64,000 nucleotides of DNA from Martinezella lusitana (GTDB lineage: Bacteria > Pseudomonadota > Alphaproteobacteria > Rhizobiales > Rhizobiaceae). Below the pieces are notes generated by a model. That model had not been told where the DNA came from. It saw only the letters and a list, made by a program, of their open reading frames with translations, and ran no database searches. The stretch lies in assembly GCF_900094565.1 (NCBI RefSeq), contig NZ_FMAF01000002.1, positions 62,001 to 126,000 of the forward strand, in the 5' to 3' direction. Below are positions 38,532 to 47,139 of the stretch, in pieces. Each line of letters begins with the position of its first letter. Within the stretch, counting starts at the first letter, position 1. Both the position numbers and the translations under genes were made by a program.

Positions 38532-39407
38532 ATGTCGCAAATATCGGCCGGCGCCGTTATCGTCATCTCCAGCCATGTCGTCAGAGGTTCCGTCGGCAAT
38601 CGTGCCGCGGTCTTTGCGCTGGAAACGCTCGGCCATCCGGTCTGGGCGCTGCCGACCATCGTCCTGCCATGGCATCCGGGCCACGGTCGTTCGACGCGAT
38701 TGACCTTCAACGAGGCGGATTTCGACCGTGCGATCGACGATCTGATCGCCGCGCCGTGGCTGCCTGAGGTGAAGGCTGTCCTGTCGGGATATTTCGGCAA
38801 TGCAGCGCAGGTGCATTCCGTTGCCCGGCTGGTGGCGGCCTTGCGGGAGAAGAACCCCGATCTCCTCTATGCCTGCGATCCGGTCATCGGCGATGCCGGC
38901 GGGCTCTATGTGCCCGAAGCGACGGCGGAGGCGATCCGCGATCATCTGATCCCGCTGGCGTCGCTGGCAACGCCAAACCGCTACGAGCTTGCCTGGCTCG
39001 CCGGCGCGCCGCTCGAAGACAACAATGCCATCATGGAGGCCGCACTCGCCCTCGGGCCGTCGCGCATGCTGGTGACGTCGGCGGTGCCGATGATGGCTGG
39101 CGGTATCGGAAATCTCTATCTTAGCGGCCGCAGCGCCTTGCTTGCAGAGCATCGCAGCATCGAGAATGCTCCGAACGGGCTCGGCGACCTGCTGTCCGCC
39201 TTGTTCTTGTCCCGCCTTGTGTCCGGGATGGACGAGGAACGGGCGCTGCAGCTTGCCACGGCCAGCGTTTATGAAGTGCTGGCGCGCGCCGTCAAGCGCG
39301 GCAGCGACGAGTTGACGCTCGCCGCGGATGCGGCCAGCCTATCGACGCCGATGGCGATGGTACAGCTGCGGCACCTCATGCATCCGGCGCAGCGGCGGAA
39401 AAAATAG
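38532..39407 (+). CDS. pdxY: Pyridoxal kinase
   Basis: A 291-residue ribokinase-fold kinase. Substrate-site features include SSHVVRGSVGNRAAVFALE, the GYFGNAAQ turn, DPVIGDAGGLYVP and TPNRYELAWL. The anion-hole and catalytic aspartate lie in NGLGDLLSALF, where GxGD is expected. It phosphorylates pyridoxal for vitamin B6 salvage. It has its own promoter region, divergent from gdhB, and precedes the carbonic anhydrase gene by 73 bases. Confidence 0.93.
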   Translation: MSQISAGAVIVISSHVVRGSVGNRAAVFALETLGHPVWALPTIVLPWHPGHGRSTRLTFNEADFDRAIDDLIAAPWLPEVKAVLSGYFGNAAQVHSVARLVAALREKNPDLLYACDPVIGDAGGLYVPEATAEAIRDHLIPLASLATPNRYELAWLAGAPLEDNNAIMEAALALGPSRMLVTSAVPMMAGGIGNLYLSGRSALLAEHRSIENAPNGLGDLLSALFLSRLVSGMDEERALQLATASVYEVLARAVKRGSDELTLAADAASLSTPMAMVQLRHLMHPAQRRKK

Positions 39408-39480
39408 CAGCCGGGAATGCCGGGCGCTTTTTGCAGCGCAATAGTTGCCATCGGCCGATGTGCGCTGTAATTCAATATCC

Positions 39481-40122
39481 ATGCAAAGCTTTCCCGACAC
39501 CCTTTTGAACGGCTATCGCAATTTCATGAGTGGGCGTTACGTCGATGAGCGCGAGCGCTATCGCACGCTCGCCGATCTCGGCCAGAACCCGTCGACGCTT
39601 GTGATTGCCTGTTGCGACTCCCGCTCGGCACCGGAGATCATCTTCGATGCCGGCCCGGGAGAACTCTTCGTCATCCGCAACGTCGCCAACATGGTGCCGC
39701 CCTATGAGCCTGATGGTAATTTCCATTCGACCTCGTCGGCGCTCGAATTCGCGGTTCTGTCGCTCAAAGTCTCCGATATCGTCGTGATGGGTCACGGCCG
39801 TTGCGGCGGTATTCGCGCGGCACTGGATCCGAACGCCGAGCCGCTTTCGCCCGGTGATTTCATCGGTAGGTGGATGGGGCTGCTGAAGCCGGCCGCCGAA
39901 CAGATCCAGAGCAACGACATCATGACGCCGGCGGAGCGTCAGACGGCGCTGGAGCGCATCTCGATCCGCAATTCGCTCGACAATCTGCGCAGCTTTCCGG
40001 AGATCAAGGCGCGGGAAGAAGAAGGCAAGCTGCGCCTGCATGGCGCATGGTTCGATATTTCCACAGGGGAATTGTGGGTCATGGACCCTGAAACCCGGGA
40101 TTTCATCCGGCCTGATGTCTAG
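39481..40122 (+). CDS. Beta-class carbonic anhydrase
   Basis: The product has 213 residues from ATG 39481 (MQSFPDTLLNGYRNFMSGRY). Zinc ligands and the active-site dyad are in VIACCDSRSAPEIIF (Cys with the Asp-Arg pair) and GHGRCGGIRAAL (His and Cys). It interconverts CO2 and bicarbonate in the cytosol for carboxylations. The open frame upstream of this ATG has only a TTG and unlike-family residues. A strong bidirectional terminator follows. Confidence 0.95.
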   Translation: MQSFPDTLLNGYRNFMSGRYVDERERYRTLADLGQNPSTLVIACCDSRSAPEIIFDAGPGELFVIRNVANMVPPYEPDGNFHSTSSALEFAVLSLKVSDIVVMGHGRCGGIRAALDPNAEPLSPGDFIGRWMGLLKPAAEQIQSNDIMTPAERQTALERISIRNSLDNLRSFPEIKAREEEGKLRLHGAWFDISTGELWVMDPETRDFIRPDV

Positions 40123-40142
40123 GAGCTGAAATTAGCTCAAAT

Positions 40143-40180
40143 AAAAAGCGCTGTGAACCATCCGGTCGCAGCGCTTTTTT
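40143..40180. terminator. Bidirectional terminator between carbonic anhydrase and lytic transglycosylase genes
   Basis: AAAAAGCGCTG (40143-40153) pairs with CAGCGCTTTTT (40169-40179) between two convergent genes. Confidence 0.9.
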
Positions 40181-40194
40181 CGTTTTGATCCAGC

Positions 40195-41016
40195 TTATCT
40201 GCCGTCGATCTGCTGACCAATATAGGCGATTGCCTGCTGATAGACCTTTGCGTCGTTCCAGCCGGCAATGGCTGAGAAGTTCGGTTCGCCAGGCTGGTAG
40301 CCGGCGCCGGGTTGCCAGCCATGACCGCGCAGGAAGTTCGCCGTCGAAGCAAGCGCGTCTGCGCGCGATCCCACAAGGTCGACCCTGCCATCGCCATCTT
40401 CATCGACGCCGAAGGCAACGACGTTTTTCGGCATGAACTGCGTCTGACCGATTTCGCCGTGGGCAGCGCCACGGGCCGACGGGCTGAGGTAGCCCTCGCC
40501 GACAAGCTTGAGGGCAGAGTAGAGCTGCTCGGTGAAGAATGCGGAACGGCGGCAATCATAGGCAAGGGTCGAGACGGCCGAGAGCGTATGCTGATCGCCC
40601 ATGAAGCCGCCGAAGCCGGTTTCCATACCCCAGATGGCGATAATCGGGCCTGGGGGCACGCCGAAGTGCTTCTCGATCTTGGAGAAGAGCGCGGCATTGG
40701 CCTGCTTCATGCTCTTGCCGCGATTGATGATCGACTGGCCGCCGCGCTTCTTCATGAATTCCTCGAAGGAAAGCTTGAAGCTCTTCTGGCCGCGATCGGC
40801 CCGGATGGTGGGCTGATTGTAATGGACGTTGGCGAAGGCCCGATCGAGGACCGACGGGCTGACGCCCTGTCCTTGCGCTTCCCGCTTGAATTCCTGCACC
40901 CAGTTCTCGAAGCCGGCGGAAGTGTTGCCACAGGATGCCGCATTCGCGGCAATCGGCGTCGCCAGCAACAACCCGCCCGCCACGAGAGTTGCCATTCCAG
41001 ACTTTGTGATGCGCAT
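40195..41016 (-). CDS. Lytic murein transglycosylase (MltB-like, SLT-fold)
   Basis: A 273-residue protein with a cleavable signal peptide (about residues 1-27, ending ANAASC) and the transglycosylase core. The catalytic glutamate is in IIAIWGMETGFGGFMGD, followed by the family motifs ALKLVGEGYL, GEIGQTQFMPKNVVAFGVDEDGDGRVDL and ANFLRGHGWQPG. It cuts peptidoglycan glycan chains in the periplasm. It may be a lipoprotein, because a cysteine follows the signal, but AASC is a weak lipobox. Confidence 0.92.
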   Translation of the reverse strand: MRITKSGMATLVAGGLLLATPIAANAASCGNTSAGFENWVQEFKREAQGQGVSPSVLDRAFANVHYNQPTIRADRGQKSFKLSFEEFMKKRGGQSIINRGKSMKQANAALFSKIEKHFGVPPGPIIAIWGMETGFGGFMGDQHTLSAVSTLAYDCRRSAFFTEQLYSALKLVGEGYLSPSARGAAHGEIGQTQFMPKNVVAFGVDEDGDGRVDLVGSRADALASTANFLRGHGWQPGAGYQPGEPNFSAIAGWNDAKVYQQAIAYIGQQIDGR

Positions 41017-41207
41017 TCAGTTTCCCCGAATTCTTACCGCGCCGCAAACGCGGTAACCGTTTTTGAATGGCGCATAAGCCCTCCAATCCGGGCTCGTGCG
41101 CGGTCTAGTCTTCACTGGACCATGCCAGCATCCGACCGTCCTGTCATTATCACATTTTAGCGACCGATGTTTTCGCTTCACGGGAAGCATCGCCGCCAAA
41201 GGCATTT

Positions 41208-41243
41208 GCAAAAGCCCCGCCTTTCGGTCCGAAATGGCGAGGC
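41208..41243 (-). terminator. Intrinsic terminator downstream of asd
   Basis: Read leftward, GCCTCGCC (41243-41236) and GGCGGGGC (41221-41214) form a stem followed by TTTTGC, about 60 bases after the asd stop. A weaker TAAACC/GGTTTA hairpin lies between them at about 41279-41297. Confidence 0.65.
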
Positions 41244-41304
41244 TTCCATTTTAATCCTGCTTAGCTGGCGAAGATTTATAAACCGTAAATTGGTTTAGGA
41301 ATGC

Positions 41305-42339
41305 TTATGCAGCCTGCTTACGTGGCTTGATCAGGCCGCGGTTGATGAGCAGTTCGGCAATCTGAATGGCGTTCAGTGCCGCACCCTTGCGCAGGTTGTC
41401 GGAAACGACCCAGATGTTGAGGCCGTTTTCGACGGTGGCATCCTCGCGGATGCGCGAAATATAGGTCGCGTCTTCGCCGGCGCACTCGTAAGGCGTGATA
41501 TAGCCACCGTTTTCGTGCTTGTCGATGACGAGGCAACCTGGCGCCTCGCGCAGGATATCGCGAGCCTGATCGGCTGATATCTCGTTTTCGAACTCGATAT
41601 TGACCGATTCAGAATGACCGATGAAAACCGGCACCCGGACAGCTGTGCAGGTGACCTTGATCTTCGGATCGAGCATCTTCTTGGTTTCGGCCAGCACCTT
41701 CCATTCTTCCTTGGTGTAGCCGTCTTCCATGAAGACGTCGATGTGCGGAATGACGTTGAAGGCGATGCGCTTGGTGAACTTCTTGTTCTCGATCGGGTCG
41801 GCGACGAAGACGGCGCGGGTCTGGTTGAACAGCTCGTCCATGCCGTCCTTGCCGGCGCCGGAAACGGACTGGTAGGTCGAGACCACGACGCGCTTGATCT
41901 TGGCGAAATCATGCAGCGGCTTCAGCGCAACGACGAGCTGCGCGGTCGAGCAGTTCGGATTAGCGATGATGTTGCGCTTGGTGAACTGCGTGATGGCATC
42001 CGGGTTCACTTCCGGCACGATCAGCGGCACGTCGGCGTCGTAGCGCCATGCGGACGAGTTGTCGATGACGACGCAGCCCTGGGCGCCGATCTTCGGCGAG
42101 TACTTCTTCGAGACATCGCCTCCGGCCGACATAAGGCAAATGTCGGTGTTGGAGAAATCGTAGTTCTCCAGGTTGGAAACCTTCAGCGTCCGGTCGCCGA
42201 AGGAAACTTCGGTTCCCTGCGAGCGGGCCGACGCGAGCGCCACGACCTCATCGGCCGGAAAACCGCGTTCGGACAGGATATTGAGCATTTCGCGGCCGAC
42301 ATTCCCGGTCGCGCCCGCTACTGCAACTTTGAAACCCAT
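41305..42339 (-). CDS. asd: Aspartate-semialdehyde dehydrogenase
   Basis: A 344-residue protein. The NADP-binding start is VAVAGATGNVGREML, the catalytic cysteine is in NPNCSTAQLVVAL, and the substrate region includes SGAGKDGMDEL and VPVFIGHSESVNIEF. It reduces aspartyl phosphate to the semialdehyde, the branch point to lysine/diaminopimelate, methionine and threonine. It is followed by a terminator and preceded by a 370-base region containing one small ORF. Confidence 0.96.
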   Translation of the reverse strand: MGFKVAVAGATGNVGREMLNILSERGFPADEVVALASARSQGTEVSFGDRTLKVSNLENYDFSNTDICLMSAGGDVSKKYSPKIGAQGCVVIDNSSAWRYDADVPLIVPEVNPDAITQFTKRNIIANPNCSTAQLVVALKPLHDFAKIKRVVVSTYQSVSGAGKDGMDELFNQTRAVFVADPIENKKFTKRIAFNVIPHIDVFMEDGYTKEEWKVLAETKKMLDPKIKVTCTAVRVPVFIGHSESVNIEFENEISADQARDILREAPGCLVIDKHENGGYITPYECAGEDATYISRIREDATVENGLNIWVVSDNLRKGAALNAIQIAELLINRGLIKPRKQAA

Positions 42340-42449
42340 TTCTCAAGCTCTCTTTCTCTTCTCTCCTCTTTGGCGAGGGGGGAACTGCGGCCATGACGAC
42401 CGGTTCCTGTCCCCGACCGAGCCGGGGAGAGAGCGGCAGGCCAGAGACG

Positions 42450-42566
42450 TCAGACGGTTTTCGTCGTCGTTTTGGCCTTGGTTTTGGAAGAAACCGGAAA
42501 ATAGACATCCAGCCCGGCATATTCCGCCAGGTGACTGAAGCCGTCGATCTGCTCGAAGCGAACCAT
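42450..42566 (-). CDS. Possible small protein of 38 residues, function unknown
   Basis: An ATG at 42566 is preceded by AAGGAAG seven bases away, a good ribosome-binding site. The frame encodes MVRFEQIDGFSHLAEYAGL, then DVYFPVSSKTKAKTTTKTV, and stops at 42450. The first half is mixed and the tail is Lys/Thr-rich. I recognise no family. It lies alone between asd and dps on the same strand. The region could instead be untranslated leader of asd, or the residue of a longer decayed gene. Confidence 0.4.
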   Translation of the reverse strand: MVRFEQIDGFSHLAEYAGLDVYFPVSSKTKAKTTTKTV

Positions 42567-42620
42567 GGAAGTCTTCCTTTTCCGTCGCCGGTTCTAAGAG
42601 GTTTTCCACAGGAGTCAAGG

Positions 42621-42657
42621 ATTTCCTCGTTTCCGCAGAAGCGGGAGCGAGGAAATC
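42621..42657. repeat. Inverted repeat between dps and the small ORF
   Basis: ATTTCCTCG (42621-42629) and CGAGGAAAT (42649-42657) pair perfectly, with further TTCCGC/GCGGGA pairing inside and an AGAA loop. It lies downstream of dps, about 53 bases after its stop, and could act as its transcript end although no T-run follows. Confidence 0.6.
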
Positions 42658-42710
42658 GAGATTATGGCATCCATCGCGGTCGTTATGTCCGAAGGCGGGC
42701 AGTGCCGCGG

Positions 42711-43220
42711 TTAGCGGTTGGTGTTGCGCGTGGATTCGAACAGGAACCAGGTGCGGCGTTCCGTCTCGTCCAGCCAGTTCTCAAGAAGGCTGGCGGTGGC
42801 GATATCGCCATATTCGTCGCAGACGTCATGGGCCGCGCGGATTTCGGCAGCAAGCTTGAGGTTGTTATCCGCCAATTCGGCGAGCATGTCCTGGGGATCG
42901 ACATATTCGGCGTCGTTGTCGGGGATGCGCTGCAGCCTGGCAATATTGCCGATCGACCGCAACGTCGTTCCGCCGATCTTCCTGGCTCGCTCTGCCATCG
43001 GGTCGGTCATGGCGAAGATCTGATCGCCCTGTTCGTCCAGAAGCAAGTGATAGTCGCGAAAATGCGGGCCGCTCATATGCCAATGGAAATTCTTGGTTTT
43101 CAGATAGAGGGCAAAGACATCCGCCAGCAGCGCGTTCAGCGCTGCGGAAATATCGCGTGTCGCTTCTTCACTGAGATTGGTGCGGGTACCCAGTTTCGAT
43201 TTGGTGTTAGCGGTATTCAT
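42711..43220 (-). CDS. dps: Dps family DNA-binding/ferritin-like protein
   Basis: The product has 169 residues from ATG 43220, preceded by GGAGG at good spacing; the frame is open further upstream but without family sequence. Ferroxidase-site residues lie in KNFHWHMSGPHFRDYHLLLDE followed by QGDQIF. Dps dodecamers oxidise iron with peroxide and protect DNA under stress. The N-terminal tail has only a few lysines and arginines, so DNA binding is uncertain. Confidence 0.94.
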   Translation of the reverse strand: MNTANTKSKLGTRTNLSEEATRDISAALNALLADVFALYLKTKNFHWHMSGPHFRDYHLLLDEQGDQIFAMTDPMAERARKIGGTTLRSIGNIARLQRIPDNDAEYVDPQDMLAELADNNLKLAAEIRAAHDVCDEYGDIATASLLENWLDETERRTWFLFESTRNTNR

Positions 43221-43514
43221 AAAGTCGTCCTCCGTTTTGATGTTCGCGACAGTGATCGCCGGCGGATCTTGAAGGAATTCGATGACATTCGCTGTTGCGT
43301 GGGATCGCATTGCAGACAGGAGCTATTTTGAGGTTTCGCGGACGAGATGTCGCTTCGCGGCACGGTCGACTGCGATGCTGTGCGGAAAACCCGAACATTT
43401 GCAGTAAATAGGAAAACGGGGTCGTTTTGCAATCGTTCGCTAACATATTGGCTCGGCGCCACAGCCGGCCGTATAAAGCCGCCCTCCTCCTGGAGAGCGG
43501 CTTCGCCGTGAAGC
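43221..43514. other. Intergenic region upstream of dps
   Basis: This 294-base gap holds the dps promoter and ribosome-binding site and the SDR terminator. I see no convincing small ORF or RNA gene. No clear regulator site was recognised. Confidence 0.4.
43476..43503 (-). terminator. Hairpin after the SDR gene
   Basis: AAGCCGC-C-CTCC and GGAG-A-GCGGCTT pair around a short TCCT loop, 12 bases after the SDR stop. Only a short T-run follows in the leftward direction. Confidence 0.6.
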
Positions 43515-44264
43515 CTATTTCAGGCCGCCGCCGGCATAGAGGGTTTCCCCCGTCAACCAGTTCGAATCCTTCGAGGCAAGGAAGACCGCGATCGGGGCGA
43601 TGTCGGTCGGCTGGCCAAGGCGGCCGAGCGGCGTCTGCGAAACCATCTGCTTTTCGAAGTCGCTGCCGATGACGCCGGCCGCGATGACGCCCTCGGTCTC
43701 GACGCCGCCGGGCGAGATGGTGTTGACGCGGATGTTGCGAGGGCCGAGTTCCTTGGCAAGGATCTGAGTGATCGAGGTCACGGCCGCCTTGGTCGCCGTA
43801 TAGACCGCGGTGGTCGGCAGATTCATGGTGACGGCGGTCGAGGCGATGTTGATGACATTGCCGCCTTCCGGGCCGAAATACTTCACCGCTTCCTGCGTCG
43901 TCAGCAGCGTGCCGAGGACGTTGATGTTGAATTCACGATGGAATTCCTCCTCGGTGATCTCTTCCAGAGACGCGAATTTGTAGACGCCGGCATTGTTGAC
44001 GAGAATGTCGACGCCGCCAAAGGCCTGCTTAGCCTCTGCAAAGAGCCGCTTTACGTCTTCGGATTTTGATACGTCGCCGTGGACGGCGAGCGCCTTGCCG
44101 CCCTTGGCGGTGATTTCTGCCACCACCTTGTCGGCGCCTTCGCGGCTCGAGGCATAATTGACCACGACGGCCGCGCCTTCCTCGCCCATCGCCTTTGCGA
44201 TGCCTGCGCCGATGCCCTTGGATGCTCCGGTCACGATCGCGACCTTGCCTGTCAGCTTGCTCAT
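43515..44264 (-). CDS. SDR family oxidoreductase (FabG/glucose 1-dehydrogenase-like)
   Basis: A 249-residue classical short-chain dehydrogenase. The cofactor motif is VTGASKGIGAGIAKA, the structural motif is NNAGVYKF, and the catalytic residues lie in NIASTAVTM (Ser) and YTATKAAV (YxxxK). The glycine-rich end LTGETLYAGGG is typical. The substrate is unknown. It is downstream of an ArsR-type regulator on the same strand, with a perfect palindrome between them, so it is probably the regulator's target. Confidence 0.9.
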   Translation of the reverse strand: MSKLTGKVAIVTGASKGIGAGIAKAMGEEGAAVVVNYASSREGADKVVAEITAKGGKALAVHGDVSKSEDVKRLFAEAKQAFGGVDILVNNAGVYKFASLEEITEEEFHREFNINVLGTLLTTQEAVKYFGPEGGNVINIASTAVTMNLPTTAVYTATKAAVTSITQILAKELGPRNIRVNTISPGGVETEGVIAAGVIGSDFEKQMVSQTPLGRLGQPTDIAPIAVFLASKDSNWLTGETLYAGGGLK

Positions 44265-44359
44265 ATTAGCTCCTGTAGAGAATTGTTAGACGATTTTACA
44301 ATTGTCGAACTATTGGGCGTATGCGACCCGAAAACCGATCGGCATCGTCCGTTTGATAT

Positions 44360-44375
44360 TTAGATAATCATCTAA
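44360..44375. promoter_or_regulatory. Palindromic operator candidate upstream of the SDR gene
   Basis: TTAGATAATCATCTAA is a perfect inverted repeat (TTAGAT, AATC, ATCTAA) in the 151-base gap between the ArsR-type regulator stop and the SDR start. AT-rich hyphenated palindromes of this size are usual ArsR/SmtB operators. A second partial repeat with TTAGACGA and TTGTCGAA lies at about 44287-44311. Confidence 0.55.
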
Positions 44376-44415
44376 CTGATACAAGGGCAGGCGCCGACGA
44401 CCGCAGACGAAATTG

Positions 44416-44715
44416 TCAGATTCTGGAAAGCTCCGCCATGTAGGCGGCCAGGATGTCGCGTCGCAACACAAGGTTTGCGAACTTGCCTTCACGCCGGATC
44501 TCGATGAGACCGGCGTTTTCAAGTTCCTTGAGATGGTGCGAAATCGTCGCGGCGCTGACGGTGTGGCACTGGTTGAGGACGCTGCAGGCCATGGGCTCGG
44601 TTCGCTTGCCGATTTCCTTCAGGATCTGCACGCGGCGCGGCTCGGCCAGCGCCCGGGAAATCAATCCCAGCTGCCTTTCGCTCAAACGTATCGGACCGGC
44701 ATCCATGGTTTTCAT
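44416..44715 (-). CDS. ArsR/SmtB family transcriptional regulator
   Basis: The product has 99 residues from [15 protein letters not shown]. The winged helix-turn-helix is [17 protein letters not shown], then [20 protein letters not shown] with a wing [15 protein letters not shown]. The metal motif ELCVCDL of SmtB is absent: the region reads [14 protein letters not shown], with two cysteines eight residues apart, so the signal may be redox or organic rather than a classical metal. It lies just upstream of the SDR gene. Confidence 0.88.
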   Translation of the reverse strand: MKTMDAGPIRLSERQLGLISRALAEPRRVQILKEIGKRTEPMACSVLNQCHTVSAATISHHLKELENAGLIEIRREGKFANLVLRRDILAAYMAELSRI

Positions 44716-44927
44716 CACAGTGGAAACGAAATCGGGTTGACCGCTTTGTGCGGCGGCTGTCCTCCCAGATATATGAATGCCCGATGACCTTGGCAACCTT
44801 TGCGATGCGCCAGGCATGAAGGCGCGTTCAGGCGAAAGGGAGTGCCCTGTCCCGCCTGTTCTGTGCGGAGACCGATCCGGTGTTTCGACGGAGATGCCGC
44901 AGGCGGCGCAATAGCCGCAGATCGATT

Positions 44928-45683
44928 TCAGATCAAAGGCTTGCTGGTCTTCAGCAGTGGCCATCTCGGTGTCGGCCAACCGGCATTGTTGATGCGGAAG
45001 AGCAGGCCGTAGCGGGAATAGACGATCGCCGTCATGAAGGAGAACCATCCACCGAGCGCCAGGCCGGCCATGACGTCGCTTGGATAATGCGCGCCGATCA
45101 TGACGCGTGTGATCGCCAGCCAGAGGGCACATGCGGCGAAGATATAGCGATAGCGTGGGAGGAGGAAGGCAAGTGCCACGAACAGCGCGCCGATGGTGGT
45201 CGCATGGCCCGACGGGAAGCTCTCGAAGCTGGCACGGCCGTTGAACGGCGAGAAGCCGAACGGCCCCCAATCCGCGAAATGCATCGGGCGGGCGCGGCCG
45301 ATGGCGCGCTTCAGCAGATTGGCGAGGAGACCTGAAAGCACGATGGTGGTCAGCAGATAGCCGCCAATCTGGCAGATACGCAGCGCCTGGCAGCGACAGC
45401 GTTGCGAGTGAAGCAACCTGCTGCCGGCCCAGCCTTCGAAGAACAGGAAGGCGCTGATGAGGATGATCCAGCCGGAATCGCCGAAATCGGTCAGCATTCC
45501 ACCGAAGAAGCGAATGGATGGCGACAGGTTCTTGAGGGTTGCGCCGACGGGCCAGTCGAACAGCAGTGCGGAGAGAAGGACGATATTGGCCGTCAGGAAA
45601 AGACAGATCTTCCAATGGGATGGCGCAAGCCGTGCGTCGCTTCGCCGCCAACGTCTGTCGAGAGACGTCAAGATCGCCTGCAT
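44928..45683 (-). CDS. Phosphatase PAP2 family membrane protein
   Basis: The product has 251 residues from ATG 45683; a TTG at 45725 would add 14. The three PAP2 motifs are [18 protein letters not shown] and [12 protein letters not shown] (SRxxxGxHxxxD with Thr in place of Ser). Five or six membrane segments are visible. Members dephosphorylate lipid phosphates such as undecaprenyl pyrophosphate or lipid A phosphates at the periplasmic face. The substrate cannot be told here. Confidence 0.87.
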   Translation of the reverse strand: MQAILTSLDRRWRRSDARLAPSHWKICLFLTANIVLLSALLFDWPVGATLKNLSPSIRFFGGMLTDFGDSGWIILISAFLFFEGWAGSRLLHSQRCRCQALRICQIGGYLLTTIVLSGLLANLLKRAIGRARPMHFADWGPFGFSPFNGRASFESFPSGHATTIGALFVALAFLLPRYRYIFAACALWLAITRVMIGAHYPSDVMAGLALGGWFSFMTAIVYSRYGLLFRINNAGWPTPRWPLLKTSKPLI

Positions 45684-45792
45684 GTCCACCGTCCGTCGTC
45701 GAACTTCCACCAAGTCAACGATCAAGCCTAGCAGGCTCTTGTAACAGTATTTTTAAGGTGGCCGGCCATAGCTGCGCTGCCCGGAGGCTCGA

Positions 45793-45830
45793 CGAAAAAC
45801 CCCGCACTGCACAAGCAGAGCGGGGTTTCG
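45793..45830 (-). terminator. Intrinsic terminator after leuB
   Basis: Read leftward, CGAAACCCCG, a 14-to-16-base interior with CTCTGC/GCAGTG pairing, and CGGGGTTTTTCG form a strong hairpin with a T-run. It lies directly after a parS-type site. Confidence 0.85.
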
Positions 45831-45846
45831 TGTTTCACGTGAAATA
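45831..45846. promoter_or_regulatory. parS: Distal parS-type site between leuB and its terminator
   Basis: TGTTTCACGTGAAATA is one mismatch from the consensus palindrome. It lies about 30 kb from the nearest other site and 39 kb from the putative origin. Confidence 0.8.
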
Positions 45847-45857
45847 TATCAGGCGAT

Positions 45858-46970
45858 TTATGCGGACAGGGCCTTGAATTCGGCGAGGATGGCGTCGCCC
45901 ATCTCGGCGGTGCCGACCTGGCGGCTGCCTGCCGACATGATGTCGCCGGTGCGGATGCCGCTGTCGAGCACGTTGGCGATCGCCTTTTCCAGCGCATCGG
46001 CATCAGCCACGAGGCCGAAGGAGTAGCGCAGGCACATGGCGAAGGAGGCGATCATGGCGATCGGGTTGGCGATGCCTTTGCCGGCGATATCGGGCGCCGA
46101 ACCATGTACCGGCTCGTAAAGCGCTTTGCGCTTGCCGGTCTTGGCGTCGGGAGCGCCGAGCGAGGCCGAAGGCAGCATGCCGAGCGAGCCGGTCAGCATG
46201 GCGGCGACGTCGGACAACATGTCACCGAAGAGGTTGTCGGTGACGATGACGTCGAACTGCTTCGGCTGGCGAACGAGTTGCATGCCGCCGGCATCGGCGA
46301 GCATGTGCTCGAGCTGGACGTCGGCATATTTTTCCTTGTGCGTGGCGGTAACGACCTGATTCCAGAGCACGCCTGATTTCATGACGTTGCGCTTTTCCAT
46401 CGAGCAGACGCGATTGTTGCGGGTGCGTGCCAGTTCGAAGGCGACGCCGGCGATGCGCTCGATTTCATAGGTGTCGTAGACCTGGGTGTCGATGCCGCGC
46501 TTCTGGCCGTTGCCGAGATCGATGATCTCCTTCGGTTCGCCGAAATAGACGCCGCCGGTGAGTTCGCGCACGATCAGGATGTCGAGACCCTCGACCAGTT
46601 CCGGCTTCAGCGACGAGGCCGATGCCAGCGCCGGATAGCAGATGGCCGGGCGCAGGTTGGCGAAAAGCTGGAGATCCTTGCGCAGGCGCAGCAGGCCGGC
46701 TTCCGGGCGCACTTCGTAAGGCACCGCATCCCACTTCGGACCGCCGACGGCGCCGAAGAGAACGGCATCGGCGGCCATTGCCTTTGCCATATCGGCATCG
46801 GAGATCGCCGCACCGTGCGCATCATAGGCACTGCCGCCGACAAGGCCTTCGTCGGTGACGAAACCGGCATCCTTCGCCTCGTTCATATAGGCGATGATCT
46901 TGCGGACTTCGCCCATGGCTTCGGGGCCGATGCCGTCACCCGGCAGGAGGAAGAGATTGCGCACTGTCAT
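45858..46970 (-). CDS. leuB: 3-isopropylmalate dehydrogenase
   Basis: A 370-residue member of the isocitrate/isopropylmalate dehydrogenase family. Landmarks are [25 protein letters not shown], the arginine-rich [21 protein letters not shown] and [27 protein letters not shown]. It converts 3-isopropylmalate to 2-ketoisocaproate in leucine synthesis. leuD lies 2 kb away on the same strand, with two unrelated genes between, so the leu genes are not one operon here. Confidence 0.96.
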   Translation of the reverse strand: MTVRNLFLLPGDGIGPEAMGEVRKIIAYMNEAKDAGFVTDEGLVGGSAYDAHGAAISDADMAKAMAADAVLFGAVGGPKWDAVPYEVRPEAGLLRLRKDLQLFANLRPAICYPALASASSLKPELVEGLDILIVRELTGGVYFGEPKEIIDLGNGQKRGIDTQVYDTYEIERIAGVAFELARTRNNRVCSMEKRNVMKSGVLWNQVVTATHKEKYADVQLEHMLADAGGMQLVRQPKQFDVIVTDNLFGDMLSDVAAMLTGSLGMLPSASLGAPDAKTGKRKALYEPVHGSAPDIAGKGIANPIAMIASFAMCLRYSFGLVADADALEKAIANVLDSGIRTGDIMSAGSRQVGTAEMGDAILAEFKALSA

Positions 46971-47139
46971 GGGAAAGCCTCCGCGAAAGAAATAGGTTGC
47001 GGGTTCTTAGACCTGCAAATGCGGCTTTTCAAGCGAGGAAGGGCGCGAAACGGTACGGTTTTCGGGAGTTTGGGGTGCCATCTGTCGACCATCGCATCTT
47101 TCGACGTCGGCTTGTTCGGTCAGGGCTTTCTATCTATAA

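Noticed and set aside
41172..41190. GCTTCACGGGAAGC upstream of asd as a parS site
   Set aside because: The core CACGGG and outer bases deviate at several positions.
42343..42618. A 91-codon minus-strand frame overlapping the small ORF
   Set aside because: It has no ribosome-binding site and low-complexity content; the 38-codon frame in another register is better supported.
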